64,000 nt of DNA from Selaginella tamariscina (lineage: Eukaryota > Streptophyta > Lycopodiopsida > Selaginellales > Selaginellaceae), in assembly GCA_003024785.1 (NCBI GenBank), contig PUQB01000211.1:1-64000 (forward strand), written 5' to 3'. Below, piece by piece: positions 1-9,939 of this stretch (its first letter is position 1; every line of letters starts with the position of its first letter). The notes beneath the pieces were generated by a model that had not been told where the DNA came from, ran no database searches, and saw only the letters and a program-made list of their open reading frames with translations. The position numbers were made by a program, and so were the translations under genes.

Positions 1-540
1 TGTAGTCCACAACCAAACGTAAACTCCCATCCTTTTTCTTGACAAAAAAGATAGGCGCTCCTGCAGGGGACTTTGAGTGACGAATGAAGCCGGGATGCCA
101 AGTTCTCCTCGATGTACTGACGAAGAACCTCCAACTCTATGGGTGACAATGCATAAATCGGTCCGAACGGTGGAGTCTTTCTTCCGCAAGATCAATAGGA
201 CAGTCATAGGACTTGTGACAGGAAGAACTGCAGCGTTGTGCTGTCAAAAACGTCCTTAAAGGCGTGATACTTGGGATGGTAGGGAAGAAGGAGGAGTAAG
301 AAGAAGGAGATTGAAAAACAGAAGAGTCGGAACAGGAAAGGTAAAAGAGGACGTAGGAATTACTTGAAAGGCAAAAGGTGGAAAGGAGCAGGATCAGTGG
401 CGAGTTCATGCATGGTAGTGGTAAGAACTTGGAGAGGAGAGGAGGGAGCTGTGACTAAAAAAGAGGAAGGATCTTGGGGGGTGGAACAGAAGCAGTAACA
501 GAAAGAGGCAGGATTGGGAAAAACTTGTGTGGATGTTGAC

Positions 541-625
541 GAGTGTACAGGATTGGAAGATCATGTACAGGATGGAAGAATCATGTACAGGAGTGGAAGA
601 ATCATGTACAGGAGTATGTGGTTGA
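541..625. repeat. Short tandem repeat, ~21-22 bp unit, about four copies
   Basis: The unit around TGTACAGGAGTGGAAGAATCA recurs head to tail with small length differences. It sits between the protease region and reverse transcriptase start of the family A element, where a coding spacer is expected, so it is a local expansion inside the fossil. Confidence 0.75.
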
Positions 626-838
626 CAGGAGTGGGGAAAACCTGCAAATGTGCTGACGAACCAACAGGAGGTGGATAGGGAGAGAAACCTGCGGATGTGC
701 TGAGGAACTGACATGAAGTGATCCTGTCGAGGAGGAGTCTTCAACACTGATACTGAACAAGCACGGTCAATCCTGTAGCTTGTTACTGCCTTAGATACTA
801 AGGATATATCCTGCACACAGGAAGGTACAGGATTGATC

Positions 839-1315
839 CTAGCTGCCGGGAGAGGAAAACGTGAGCGTCCTAGACCTCCAGTCGATCTGCGGATTTGTAA
901 CAATGAACCATGGCAGCCCAAAATGATGGGAGTCGATCGAGTCTTGATCAAAGTTGAAGGAAATTGGACAGTTGAATGTGCCATGACTGCAAGAGAGAGG
1001 TTTGGTAACATGGGTAACTGCGCCAGAAGCAATCAGACGCCCATCGGCCATCTCTACAGGAATTGCACGCTTCAACTTCACCACCGAAATGCCATGTTGA
1101 GTTGCAAAAGTGTCATCCATGAAGCATGCATTTGCACTAGTGTCTAACAGGGCAAACTCATTGAGCTCTTGATTATTAAAATGAATGTGTACAGGAAACT
1201 TGAGTGTGGAATGGTATGAACAGCACCAATGGAGCTTGCACATACGTCCAACTTCGCGACTCCTAGACGAAGTGGACATTGAAGTTTTCCAACTGAACTC
1301 CAGCTTCAACTTCAC
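839..1315 (-). pseudogene. Retropepsin-like protease region of family A element
   Basis: The minus-strand reading shows ALLDTSANACFMDD, the position of the D-S/T-G/A catalytic loop of retroviral-type aspartic proteases, followed by the usual IPVEMADGR and a hydrophobic FGLPWF segment close to the start of the polymerase region. The catalytic loop reads DTS where DSG or DTG is usual. This part cleaves the Gag-Pol precursor in live relatives. It belongs to a broken element and is a fossil. Confidence 0.7.
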
Positions 1316-1335
1316 GCGTCTTGAACTTCTTGGTT

Positions 1336-2239
1336 TTAATAGGACATTCTGCCACCTTGGTGTCCTGCTTCACCACAATACAAGCATAGGTTCTTACTGC
1401 GGCGACGTTGCTTCTCAGCAGCGGAAGAAGAGTCACGCTTGGATTTCTCAATCTCCATAGGAACTATTCCAGAAGTGTGTGCAGGAACATGTACCATAGC
1501 TACAGGATTGGTTTGCAGGAACTGCTGATGGGATCTTTCCTGACGACGCTCGAACAAACGGTTGTCGCAACGAACAGCTTGTTGCATGATCTCCGCTAAT
1601 GTTTGGGCATCCGGAACGTAAAAAGAAGGTCCTTCACGTCATCCCTCAACCAAAATGAAAGTGTTCGATTAATGCAGTCTCGTCCTATGGAATGTTCGTG
1701 CAAAGTTGCTGAAATTCAGATGCATAACGGAAGCTGGTCGGGATCCTTGAGTGAACTTTCATAACTTCGTGCATGCAGACTTCGGTACTTGTCAGGATCC
1801 CCAAAGTAGGCTTCAAAGGCAACCACGAAACCTTCAAAGTCTTCCATCAATGGGTCGTCACACTCCACAAGGGGGCAACCCAAGCCCGTGGAGATCCACT
1901 TAGTAAGGATGCCAAAAGGCCAACCTTTTGTGCATCAGTCGAGTAGCGGCGTGGTTGCATGCGGATCAAGAGCCGGATTTGATTCAGGAAACCTTGGAAA
2001 TCGGCACGATTGCCACTGAACTTTTCTGGCATGCTGACCTTCGGCTCCGAAGAAAAGTTCGATGAAGAGAGAACCACCGATGCCTGAGAGAGAGCCTGCG
2101 CAGCAGCCTTGGAGGATGCATCAGCAGCTGCATGTGTTACATTGGTGGAACCTTGCAGATCGGTGACCACTTTGTGCAAAGTGGCCAGCTCATGAAGCAA
2201 CATTTAGTGCTCGCGTTGGAAGTGCTCAAAATCAGCCAT
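1336..2239 (-). pseudogene. gag of family A element with CCHC knuckle
   Basis: The likely start codon is the ATG whose complement is at 2237-2239, just inside the LTR leader. The first part has a heptad-like N-terminus, then the conserved block MPEKFSGNRADFQGFLNQIR and MQPRRYSTDAQKVGLLASLL, the retrotransposon gag core that builds the virus-like particle. Near 1350-1400 the sequence LCLYCGEAGHQ is the start of a CCHC nucleic-acid-binding knuckle. The reading frame is broken, so this is a fossil. Assignment to gag rests on motif order and on the matching gag at 9027-9815. Confidence 0.8.
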
Positions 2240-2335
2240 GATCTATGAAAGAAAAAGGAGGAAAACGAAGGAAAAGATTCAAGGAAAAAAAAGTAGCTGG
2301 GAAACGGAGAGCTATGAAAGTAGTTACTATCAAAC

Positions 2336-2943
2336 TGTCAAGCCACGATTAGGAACTAGGAAGAGAGCAGGATTCCAAGAACAAGAAGGCTTGACTCAGG
2401 AGCAGGACAGAGAGCAAGACAGGAACTTAGGAACTCAGGAGCAAGACCAGGCGCAGAATAGGATCCAGGAGCAAGACAAGAACAGGATAGGATCCGGGAG
2501 CAAGACAGGAAGGCGCAGGACAGAACCAGGAACAAGACAGAAACAGGACAGGATCCGGGAACAAGACAGGAGCAGGACAGGATCCGAGAGCGAGACAAGG
2601 AGAGAACAAGAAGCAAGACAAGAACAAAACAAGACAAGATTGATTGTAGTAAGACTGGTGTTGACAGTAACTGATTGTACAACAATTAGGTCGGAGCTTT
2701 TATGCTCACAACTCCAAGAGCTAATCTAGGCATGAGTGTTAAAAGTGGTTGCATGCATGTAAAGTGGCTGCATGCATGCAGAGGCTAAGATGAGTTCACA
2801 TGTCCCTTATCCTCTAGGCATATCCTGTGGTATATTTTGTAGGAATATCCTGTGATCGTATCCTGTATCCGGAATCCTTGTAGGAATATCCTGCAACCCG
2901 TATCCTGTATTCGGAATCCTGTATCCTATATCGGGTCGTGACA
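2336..2943 (-). repeat. 5' LTR of family A element (608 bp)
   Basis: Bounded by TGTCA at 2336-2340 and TGACA at 2939-2943, the usual TG...CA ends with a 5-bp inverted repeat. Read on the minus strand it opens with TGTCACGACCC, a common start of Ty3 LTRs. The end was placed by comparison with the second copy (24909-25421) and because the sequence just inside, GACAGTTTGA, matches the sequence just inside the 5' LTR of the family B element. About 2390-2640 is a degenerate repeat around AGGAGCAAGACAGGA, and 2820-2935 repeats ATCCTGTA-like words. A TATA-like CATAAAAGC lies near 2697 on the minus strand. The outer target duplication cannot be tested because the other LTR is outside the window. Confidence 0.72.
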
Positions 2944-2944
2944 A

Positions 2945-4010
2945 TTTGTCTAGACATCCATGTCTTCAAGGATTAGTAGGCTGGTGTAATTGAACTCTCT
3001 CAAACACACTATGTTGAAGAAGTGTTGGCCAAGTTCAATATGGCCAACTGCAAACCAATAGCCACTCCCATAGTAACCAATTTTACACTTTCCAACCAGC
3101 AAAGTCCGAGATCCAAGGAGGAGAAGTCCGTACAAGACTGGATGTCTTCTTTGCAGTGGGAGTACTCTTGAGATTTTTAGAGAATCTAAAACATGAGCAT
3201 TGAGTGCTGTTAAATGAGTTCTTAGATATCTGTAAAGATGAAGAAGCAATTGGATTCACTATCAACTCCCCAATCTAAATCCCTACTCTTTAATAAATGT
3301 GTTGAGATCGTATGTGATGTTGTTGAGTCACCTTACTATTTCTTTCACGTCATAATATTTACAGAAAATCTTAAAATTACCTTAATTCAATATTCTCTTC
3401 GATGGAAGCTTAAATCAAGAAGCAATTCTTGATGCTTTTATTAATGATGATTAGAGAAGTTCATAAGTATGTGCTCTCACTTTTTCAAATATGGCAACTT
3501 GCACTTGCAAAACCTGGTATGTGTGTTGAAGATTTAATTTCTTTTTTTATTATTATTTTCACTTGATGGTTTTACAAGTAACATAAATAAAATAATGTTA
3601 ACAAGTTTATATAACAACTCTACTCTCAGAGGTAGTGGGAGCAACAGTGACTTGAGAGCTCAAGAAATGCAAGTAGTTGGGTACACATATTTTAATTGGG
3701 GAGGTGATAGTGAATCCATGAGATCCACGTTAGGGTCTCTCTTCCCTTAAATGGTGGCTTGATTAGTTAGTGCAATAAACAACAAGCAATTAGAACTTTG
3801 TCTTCAATAGTACATTGGTGCAATGATGGTAACTCAAGACAGCAAGGGTGCAAGCGAGTTTATTAAGAAATGCCATTCCACTCCATAACAAAGCACTTTG
3901 AAGCAGATGGCCACCTTATTAAATACCATGGATGTACTCTGATAACCTGTGTCCGAGGCCATTCCATCAGATATTATAACGAAGGCATTACTAAGCAATA
4001 AGTTTGAATA
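2945..4010 (+). mobile_element. Ty1/copia fossil: end of reverse transcriptase and RNase H
   Basis: Strongly eroded. Around 3025-3125 the plus strand reads VLAKFNMANCKPIATPIVTN, the copia block usually written LxxFxMxxCKPxxTP at the end of reverse transcriptase. Around 3200-3265 there is an HW..V..YLK..-like stretch, and around 3868-3935 PFHSITKHFEADGHLIK, the RNase H block normally seen as NPxFHxRTKHIExxxHFIRE. The three blocks are in the right order and spacing for copia pol. The remnant starts right at the outer edge of the family A LTR, so that element may have inserted into or beside it. Old and heavily broken. Confidence 0.7.
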
Positions 4011-4170
4011 ACATAGAGAAAGAATGCACATGAATCATCCATGAGTAAGAGTGATAAGATATTAGCTTAGATCTATGAGATGACATGGAGATTTTATATA
4101 TAAATATTTTTAAAAAAATAAAAATTAGATAGTTAGGGAAGTTGAGATTGCTGCTTTATTAACACTAAAA

Positions 4171-4183
4171 TGGTATTAGAGCC
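4171..4183 (+). other. Primer-binding-site-like sequence
   Basis: TGGTATTAGAGCC differs by one base from TGGTATCAGAGCC, the complement of the 3' end of plant initiator Met tRNA that most copia and many Ty3 elements use as primer site. It lies about 160 bp beyond the copia RNase H remnant, where an LTR would be expected. A short match can arise by chance. Confidence 0.35.
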
Positions 4184-4518
4184 TTGATGATGGTGAATAC
4201 CAAGTCTGAAAGACTAATCTTATAGTGTATTGTATAATTTAAACTCTAGTGTGTATATGTGTGTTCGAGAGAGAGAGAGTTTGACTAAATGATCATATGT
4301 AGTTGCCTAGTGGAATATGCTTGGCAACATTAAAGATAAGGAAGATTATAGACTTTAATCCTAAGAAGTGGAATATTACGAAACTAAAAGTGATAAAATT
4401 TGATGAAAACTTTGAGTACTCCATGTTTTTCTTTTAAGAAATTGGTTATTAAGTGAATATACATAAAAGAAAAAAGTTAAACTAGTTTATACATTATTAA
4501 AGTCCCATTTGCTTTAGC

Positions 4519-4671
4519 TCTTTTTCTTCTTTGACTTTCTTAGCCTATGTTTTTTCAACAATTTATTAAGGAAAATGTATGTGTGTGAGAGAGAGATCAA
4601 TGTATTAGCTTACCCTTCAATTAAATGTGAAGGAAACAGATCCTACAAATATAATTTCAACACATTTATCA
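4519..4671. repeat. Diverged direct repeat, copy 1 (copy 2 at 5248-5393)
   Basis: Both copies share the order TCTTTTTC-T-CTTTGAC, TTTATTAA, ATGTATGTGTGTG and GATCCTACAAATATAATT with scattered substitutions and small indels; the offset is about 730 bp. The function is unknown. Copy 2 ends just before the Ty3 reverse transcriptase fossil at 5405. Confidence 0.6.
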
Positions 4672-5247
4672 ATGTTAATAAATATGTTTACAAGCTTAGC
4701 ATTAATTAATATAAAACTTAAACATTTAAGTAGCTCCTTTACATATTCACTTACTTCATTTTGCATGTCCAACATTCTTCTTCATCATGGTTATATAAAA
4801 AGTTCAACTTTAAACGATATATATGTTTTATATTGATGTGTATGTATTTATCAATATATATATATATATATATTACTAATATACCTTATGTTTTTTGGTA
4901 GGAGACCACACGCCCTTTATAAAATTTAAATAAAACCATTTCAACATATTATATTGTCATATTATATGGAAAAACTATAAATATATGCATGGTATAGCAT
5001 GAACTATATATATGCATGCATATGACACAATAGTATAAAAGAATTAATTATTATCCTTGGGCCACCATACATGAAGGCCATTCCTATAGCAAGCTCTGAT
5101 ATAGGCAAGATTTATAATTGTAAAAAATTAACAATTGAATTGACTTAATTACTTTTTTTTTTCATTTAAAACCCATGTTAGTGAATTAAACATTGTGTAC
5201 ATAATTCTAAGTGGATTGCATTAACAACATCCTGCAAATAAGATCTG

Positions 5248-5393
5248 CCACTTTATGTTCTTTTTCCTCTTTGACCTTTTTAGCATATGTTTCTTTTAAA
5301 AATTTATTAAACAAACATGTATGTGTGTGTGAAGAGAGCCTACCCATTAATTGGAGGTGAAGAAGATGAATCCTACAAATATAATTCTCACAC
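5248..5393. repeat. Diverged direct repeat, copy 2
   Basis: This pairs with 4519-4671. It could be the relic of a terminal repeat or of a local duplication; the ends are too worn to show TG...CA. Confidence 0.55.
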
Positions 5394-5404
5394 ATTATTA
5401 AATT

Positions 5405-6015
5405 TTAATTATGTCACCATTAAAGATATTTATCCATTTCCCAGCACTACTAATTTGTTGGATGGATGAAACGAAGTTAGTGATTTACCAAGTTGAATTT
5501 TGCATTTACATACTAACATGTTCTAATTGTTAAAAAGGATATTCCATAGACACACCTTTTGGTCTTTACAAATTTGTGGTTATGCCTTTTAGGTTGACTT
5601 CAATAGCTATTTTTCAGCACACGATGAAAGAGCTTCTCGTTGATTTGTAAAAAGTACTATTAACCTTATTAGATGGTGTTGATTCATGAGATTAATTCAT
5701 GAGAAGATCATCTTTGTGATATACACCTAGTCTTAGATCATTTTTGAGAAGTGGGTTTATGTTTGAATTTTAAGAAGTGTATATTTGACTTAATGGATAC
5801 CACTTATTTGCGGTATTGTATTTCTTGTGAAGGTTTACAATTGGATTTAATAAAGTTTCATGTAGTTTTCTCATTTTTGTATAGTGCAAAAGATTTAATA
5901 GTTCCTTGGTAAGGTGCAATATACATATTTTGGAATGGTTTATCAATCATTTGTCAGATAAAATTGCTCCTCTTCAAATGTTGGTTCGTCCACATGTGCC
6001 TTTTCATTGAATACG
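5405..6015 (+). mobile_element. Ty3 reverse transcriptase fossil related to family C
   Basis: No frame stays open, but the nucleotide sequence runs parallel to 35256-35870 of the family C element: GTCACCATTAAAGATATTTATCCA beside GTTACCATCAAAGATGTCTATCCA (only the shared pattern is meant), then ACCTTTTGGTCTTTAC, TTATGCCTTTTAGGTTGACTTC and GATGAAAGAGCTTCTC in the same order and spacing. Most differences turn C or G into T or A. It is a very old copy of the same lineage that has drifted into the AT-rich background. No LTR is visible for it. Confidence 0.75.
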
Positions 6016-6367
6016 AAGGTGTTAATGAGTATTTAATTAATTAAAAATGTTTTTAACAACTTCTCACGTGCTTCAATACTTGTAATTCACATGACCCTTT
6101 ATCTTACATTAGATATTGGTCTTGGGGTGTTTTAATATAAGCGAATGCAGCTAATTCTTCAATTTGACATCCAGTGACACATATACACAACACACACACC
6201 TTAAATTCAACTAAATGGAATTACTCAATCACAGATTGTGTGTCAGAGTTTTAACCCAAAGGGCCAACATGTGGCAACACGTGGCTGCCAAGTGGCCATT
6301 CGGCGTCATCACCCTGTGTGAGCAATGCTAAGTCTTTCAAGATAACCCTAAGAGTCTGACTCTGGGG

Positions 6368-6499
6368 CCCAATTAGGCAAAAGACTTAGAGTCCTACCCT
6401 AAGTCCCCTAGAATGACCATCCCTTGAACCCTAGAGGCCCAATTAGGCAAAAGACTTAGAGTCCTACCCTAAGTCCCCTAGAATGACCATCTCTTGAAC
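6368..6499. repeat. Tandem duplication, ~66-bp unit, two copies
   Basis: The block from GGCCCAATTAGGCAAAAGAC through GAATGACCATC-CTTGAACCCTA occurs twice in a row with only a few differences. It is a recent-looking local duplication in non-coding sequence. Confidence 0.85.
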
Positions 6500-7591
6500 C
6501 CTAAAGGGTAACCCGAGTAGACTTTAGGATCCTATCCCAGTAGACCTAGACAGGCTCATGCCCTAACCCCACAAAGGAGATGTGTCTCACACATACCCTC
6601 ATGACAAAGTCACTTACCCCTTGGGGAATCACCCTCATCCGGGAGTACAACCCCTTTAGGGCGACAAGGGGTACCCTGAACCATGACTAACCCCTAAGGG
6701 TTTGAGTGGCCAAGTCATACCTTAGACCTAGGGCTAGTACTTAGTGAGGACACGAGTGTGCGCCGTAAGTGTTTTGCTAAGCAAAATCCCTAAGACTAGG
6801 TTTGGATAACCCTAAATACATGACCTTGCGAGTGCCTTACGAAAGGGTTTCTGCTAATGAGCTTAGGTTGTTCAACCCCTGGATTCGAAGGAGAACACTT
6901 CCCTAGCCAAGTGTGCCAAAGCACATCTAGTTACAAGACCTAACCTCCCTTGAGCGGATGCCCAAGGCTTAGCACCCTAGTGCAAGCACAACCATGCCTG
7001 TTGGCTAGAGTATCCAACCCTTGGCGACAAATCCATAACACAACCCCAAAGGGCATGCCTTGGGCTTTGTATTGCGTGGCGTCTAGCCCAGTGTCACATC
7101 TCCATGTGACACTGCCTTCCATGATGTGGCTATCATGCCATAGCCCTTAAATTCAAGAGTTGCACCAAGTACCACAAATGTGGCTCCAAAATGCCAACTC
7201 TAGAACTCCTTAATGAACCCTCAGGAACCAGGTAACGTGAACTTGTCAAACAAGATCTCACGCCCACAGTTGGACAAGGACACGGATGTGCCTTGCTTGG
7301 CCGTGAGTGCTACACCTAGCTTGACGTGGAGGAGGAGGTTGGAGACAAGCCTCAACCTCTACCTCTTGGAACGTGCATTCTGATAAGACCTCCTAGGCAT
7401 GTATTCGCCAACGTTAAGGGTAAGCTACCCCGAAGGTGGAACGTACCCCTGGCATCTAGAAGTTAGGGCGGCATAACAGAGGGTTGTGCCTTGACGACAC
7501 AAGCTAGAGCTTACACCAGGAGAAGAGTAACGAGTTCGGTCATGAACCCAGGAACCCTCACTCCTATATACTACCTTATTTATGTGACAGA

Positions 7592-8340
7592 GCCCCCCCT
7601 GTTTTCCTGTTTACATAAGTGGGCTAGCACTAAAATCTCATTCCCAGAGGGAACATACTTGTTGTAATATCCATCGACCCTCGACCCCCCCTGTTTTCCT
7701 GTTTACATAAGTGGGCTAGCACTGAAATCTCATTCCCATAAGAGGGAACATACTTGTTGTAATATCCATCTCATTCCCAGAGGGAACATACTTGTTGAGT
7801 TATCCATCGACCCTTGACCCCTAAACACCTCCCAGAGGGAACATACTTGTTGAGTTATCCAACTACCCTCGACCCCTAAACACCCTCCCAGAGGGAACAT
7901 ACTTGTTGAGTTATCCATCGACCCTCGACCCCTAAACACCCTCCCAGAGGGAACATACTTGTTGAGTTATCCATCGACCCTCGACCCCTAAACACCCTCC
8001 CAGAGGGAACATACTTGTTGAGTTATCCATCGACCCTCGACCCCTAAACACCTCCCAGAGGGAACATACTTGTTGAGTTATCCATCGACCCTCGACCCCT
8101 AAACACCCTCCCAGAGGGAACATACTTGTTGAGTTATCCATCGCTGGGAGGGAACATACTTGTTGAGTTATCCATCGACCCTCGACCCCTAAACACCCTC
8201 CCAGAGGGAACATACTTGTTGAGTTATCCAACGACCCTCGACCCCTAAACCCTACTTGTTGAGTTATCCATCGACCCTCGACCCCTAAACCCTACTTGTT
8301 GAGTTATCCATCGACCCTCGACCCCTAAACCCTAGCCTAT
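7592..8340. repeat. Tandem array, 56-bp unit, upstream of the family B 5' LTR
   Basis: The word CCCAGAGGGAACATAC recurs at 7831, 7887, 7943 and 7999, exactly 56 bases apart, and continues with shortened units to about 8340. Each unit also holds TTGTTGAGTTATCC and ATCGACCCTCGACCCC. Before the regular part, a longer segment starting CCCCCCCTGTTTTCC occurs at 7592 and again near 7684. Frames open on the minus strand here are by-products of the repeat. The array stops 18 bp before the LTR and is not inside the family B element. Confidence 0.9.
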
Positions 8341-8358
8341 CAAACCTGGGGCTATTTC

Positions 8359-8755
8359 TGTAAGGATCATGGGTTTTTTTTGCCTTTTACAGGACTTGAA
8401 CCCGAGACCTTTTGGCTAACACACACGTGTTAACCAACTGGTCCGTATGATCCTGGATGCTGAACTACACCATCAACAGCAAGGCGTATATTCATACGCA
8501 TGTTCCAGACCAATTGTGGACCACACATTCCAGACCAGTTGTGGATCACACATTCCAGACCAGTTGTGGACCATACAATCCTCAGGACCTCAGATATATA
8601 AACAGGGTTCCAGTTCCAGGTTTCTCAGAATCATTCAACACCAGTCTTCGGCCTTGTGTTTCATTTTGTATTCATTTCTTTCTTGAATACAATCTCCTCC
8701 TTTCAAGGTTCCACCCTTGTTCTAAAGGTTTCGCCCTTTGCACAAGGTCGTGACA
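8359..8755 (+). repeat. 5' LTR of family B (397 bp)
   Basis: It runs from TGTAAGGATCATGG to GGTCGTGACA, with TG...CA ends. A TATA-like ATATATAAAC lies near 8595-8604 and would define the U3/R start about 150 bp before the LTR end. Near 8517-8572 a 24-bp motif around CACATTCCAGACCAGTTGTGG is repeated two to three times, possibly a U3 enhancer repeat. On the opposite strand, 8364-8453 is tRNA-like (see separate entry). No match to the initiator Met primer site follows the LTR; the next bases are GTTTGAATGATTCTGG. Confidence 0.92.
8364..8453 (-). other. tRNA-like segment inside the family B LTR
   Basis: The minus strand starts GGATCAT and ends ATGATCC, which pair perfectly like an acceptor stem. 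Inside, GGACCAGTTGGTTAACAC resembles a tRNA D-arm and pol III A box, and CGGGTTCAAGTCCTG resembles a T-arm and B box (consensus GGTTCRANYCC). The T-arm is too far from the 3' stem strand for a working tRNA, so this is a tRNA relic or a SINE-head-like insertion rather than a tRNA gene. The same segment is in the 3' LTR (about 19031-19122), with a few changes. Confidence 0.45.
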
Positions 8756-8913
8756 GTTTGAATGATTCTGGTAGTGACAAGCTTCTGTTTCCGCTTGTCA
8801 TCGATCCCATTTTCTTTCTTTTCTCTTTTCAATTTTCTTTTCGATTTTTTTCTTTCTTTTTCTTTTCTGATTTTCTTCTCTTTTTCTTTTTGATTTTTCT
8901 TCTTCGACTCATC

Positions 8914-9815
8914 ATGTCCGAGCATGCTCTTCATGAGCAAGTTGCTGCCCTCCAGCAGCAGCTCGAACTACACCTGGAGAATGATCAGCTCCGACAGCGT
9001 GCGAATTCTCCAGAGCCAAGATCAGCATGCCCGAAAAGTTCGATGGTACCCGATCGAAGTTCCGAGGTTTTCTCAATCAAGTTCGTCTGCGGATCGTGAT
9101 GCAGCCGAGGCGCTACAGCACAGAACCCATTAAGGTTGGATTGATCGGGTCGCTGCTTTCTGGTTCTGCTCTTTCATGGTTCTCAGCCTTGCTGGAGAAC
9201 AATGATCCGATCCTTGGGAATTTTGACGAGTTTGTGGAACGGTTCACGGCGATGTTCAGTGACGTGGATCGTGAGAGTGCTGCCATCACCAAACTCCGTC
9301 AGCTTCACCAAGGGGGTATGTCGGTAGCAGAGTACGCATCGAAGTTTCAACTTCTTGCTTGTGATGTCACATGGGGAGATCGTGCTCTCAAGGAGGTTTT
9401 CCGGTCGGGGTTGCAGGACGAGGTCAAAGACATGTTGCTGAATTTTGCGGTTCCGGAAACCCTCACCAGCATGATCGAGTTGGCAATTCGTTGTGACAAC
9501 CGGTTGATCGAGCGGAAACAAGAACGTCGGCATCCTTCTTTCTTCTTGGTGCCGTCTTCTTCCATTTCTGCAGTCCCTGTTCCCTCATCTGCTGATTCAT
9601 CATCTTCCTCAGTAGAACCATCCCCGATGGAATTAGGGCGATCACGCCGAGGCAAGCTTTTGCCAACCGAACGTCAGAAGCGGATTCAGTACAAGCTTTG
9701 TTTGTACTGTGGGGACCCGTACCACAAGTTGGAGAATTGTCATCGACGTCCAAAACAAGCTCGTGAAGTGGCCCTTGCTGTGCTGCCGGGAAACGAGAAG
9801 ATCCAGCCCGAATAG
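8914..9815 (+). pseudogene. gag of family B element
   Basis: The likely start is the ATG at 8914, after a long T-rich leader. The N-terminus (EQVAALQQQLELHLENDQ) is a short coiled coil. From about 9027 comes the gag core (MPEKFDGTRSKFRGFLNQVR, MQPRRYS, GSLLSGSALSWF), then a Ser/Pro-rich linker and the knuckle CLYCGDPYHKLENC (CX2CX4HX4C) near 9700-9745, which packages RNA in live relatives. It is mostly open and lightly broken; treat it as a fossil. Confidence 0.88.
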
Positions 9816-9939
9816 GAGCCGTCCGGCTGGATTGCCGTGGAACAACTCATGTTCCTCAAGGCTCTTCACTCATAACATCTTCCCTTCCTCATCTTGGATC
9901 CATTCCATCCACGAAGGTGTGCAAGCCGTTCCATGTTCC

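Larger units (their letters stand above)
1..2943 (-). mobile_element. Ty3/gypsy chromovirus-like LTR element, family A, cut by the window edge
   Basis: On the minus strand the order is LTR (2943-2336), gag with a CCHC knuckle, aspartic protease-like region, then the start of reverse transcriptase at the left edge, where the reverse complement of bases 1-50 encodes the [12 protein letters not shown] motif of Ty3 reverse transcriptases. The rest of pol lies outside the window. The gag is of the same lineage as that of the element at 8359-19425 (shared MPEKF, GFLNQ and MQPRRYS blocks) but differs enough to be another family. The element is broken, with several interruptions, and is a fossil. A second, partial copy lies at 23883-25421 in the same orientation. 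Lineage is inferred from motifs; family names would need a search. Confidence 0.85.
4011..5404. other. AT-rich stretch with repeat relics, no gene recognised
   Basis: No coding region was recognised. It contains a plus-strand primer-binding-site-like TGGTATTAGAGCC (4171-4183), a minus-strand counterpart (around 5091-5105, reading TATATCAGAGCTTGC), a (TA)n run near 4855-4872 and a diverged ~150-bp direct repeat (4519-4671 and 5248-5393). These suggest eroded LTR-element debris, but borders cannot be drawn. Confidence 0.5.
6240..8358. other. GC-richer repeat-bearing segment, probably part of an older element
   Basis: Base composition changes sharply near 6240 from AT-rich to mixed and stays so up to the family B LTR. 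No protein domain is seen in any frame. It contains a 66-bp tandem duplication near 6368-6499, a TATA-like CTATATACTACC near 7563, a 92-bp repeated segment (7592 and 7684) and the 56-bp array at 7740-8340. It may be the LTR or leader of an unrecognised retroelement into which family B inserted, with the continuation beyond 19426. Confidence 0.5.

Noticed and set aside
2356-2729. Ser/Cys/Leu-rich and Gln/Arg-rich open frames on both strands
   Set aside because: They are translations of the LTR repeat tract around AGGAGCAAGACAGG and recur in the second LTR copy.
7730-8231. Minus-strand frames repeating MDNSTSMFPLGG
   Set aside because: They are by-products of the 56-bp tandem array.
8364-8453. 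Functional tRNA gene
   Set aside because: The T-arm is about 20 bases too far from the acceptor-like 3' strand, and no clear anticodon stem exists; kept only as tRNA-like.
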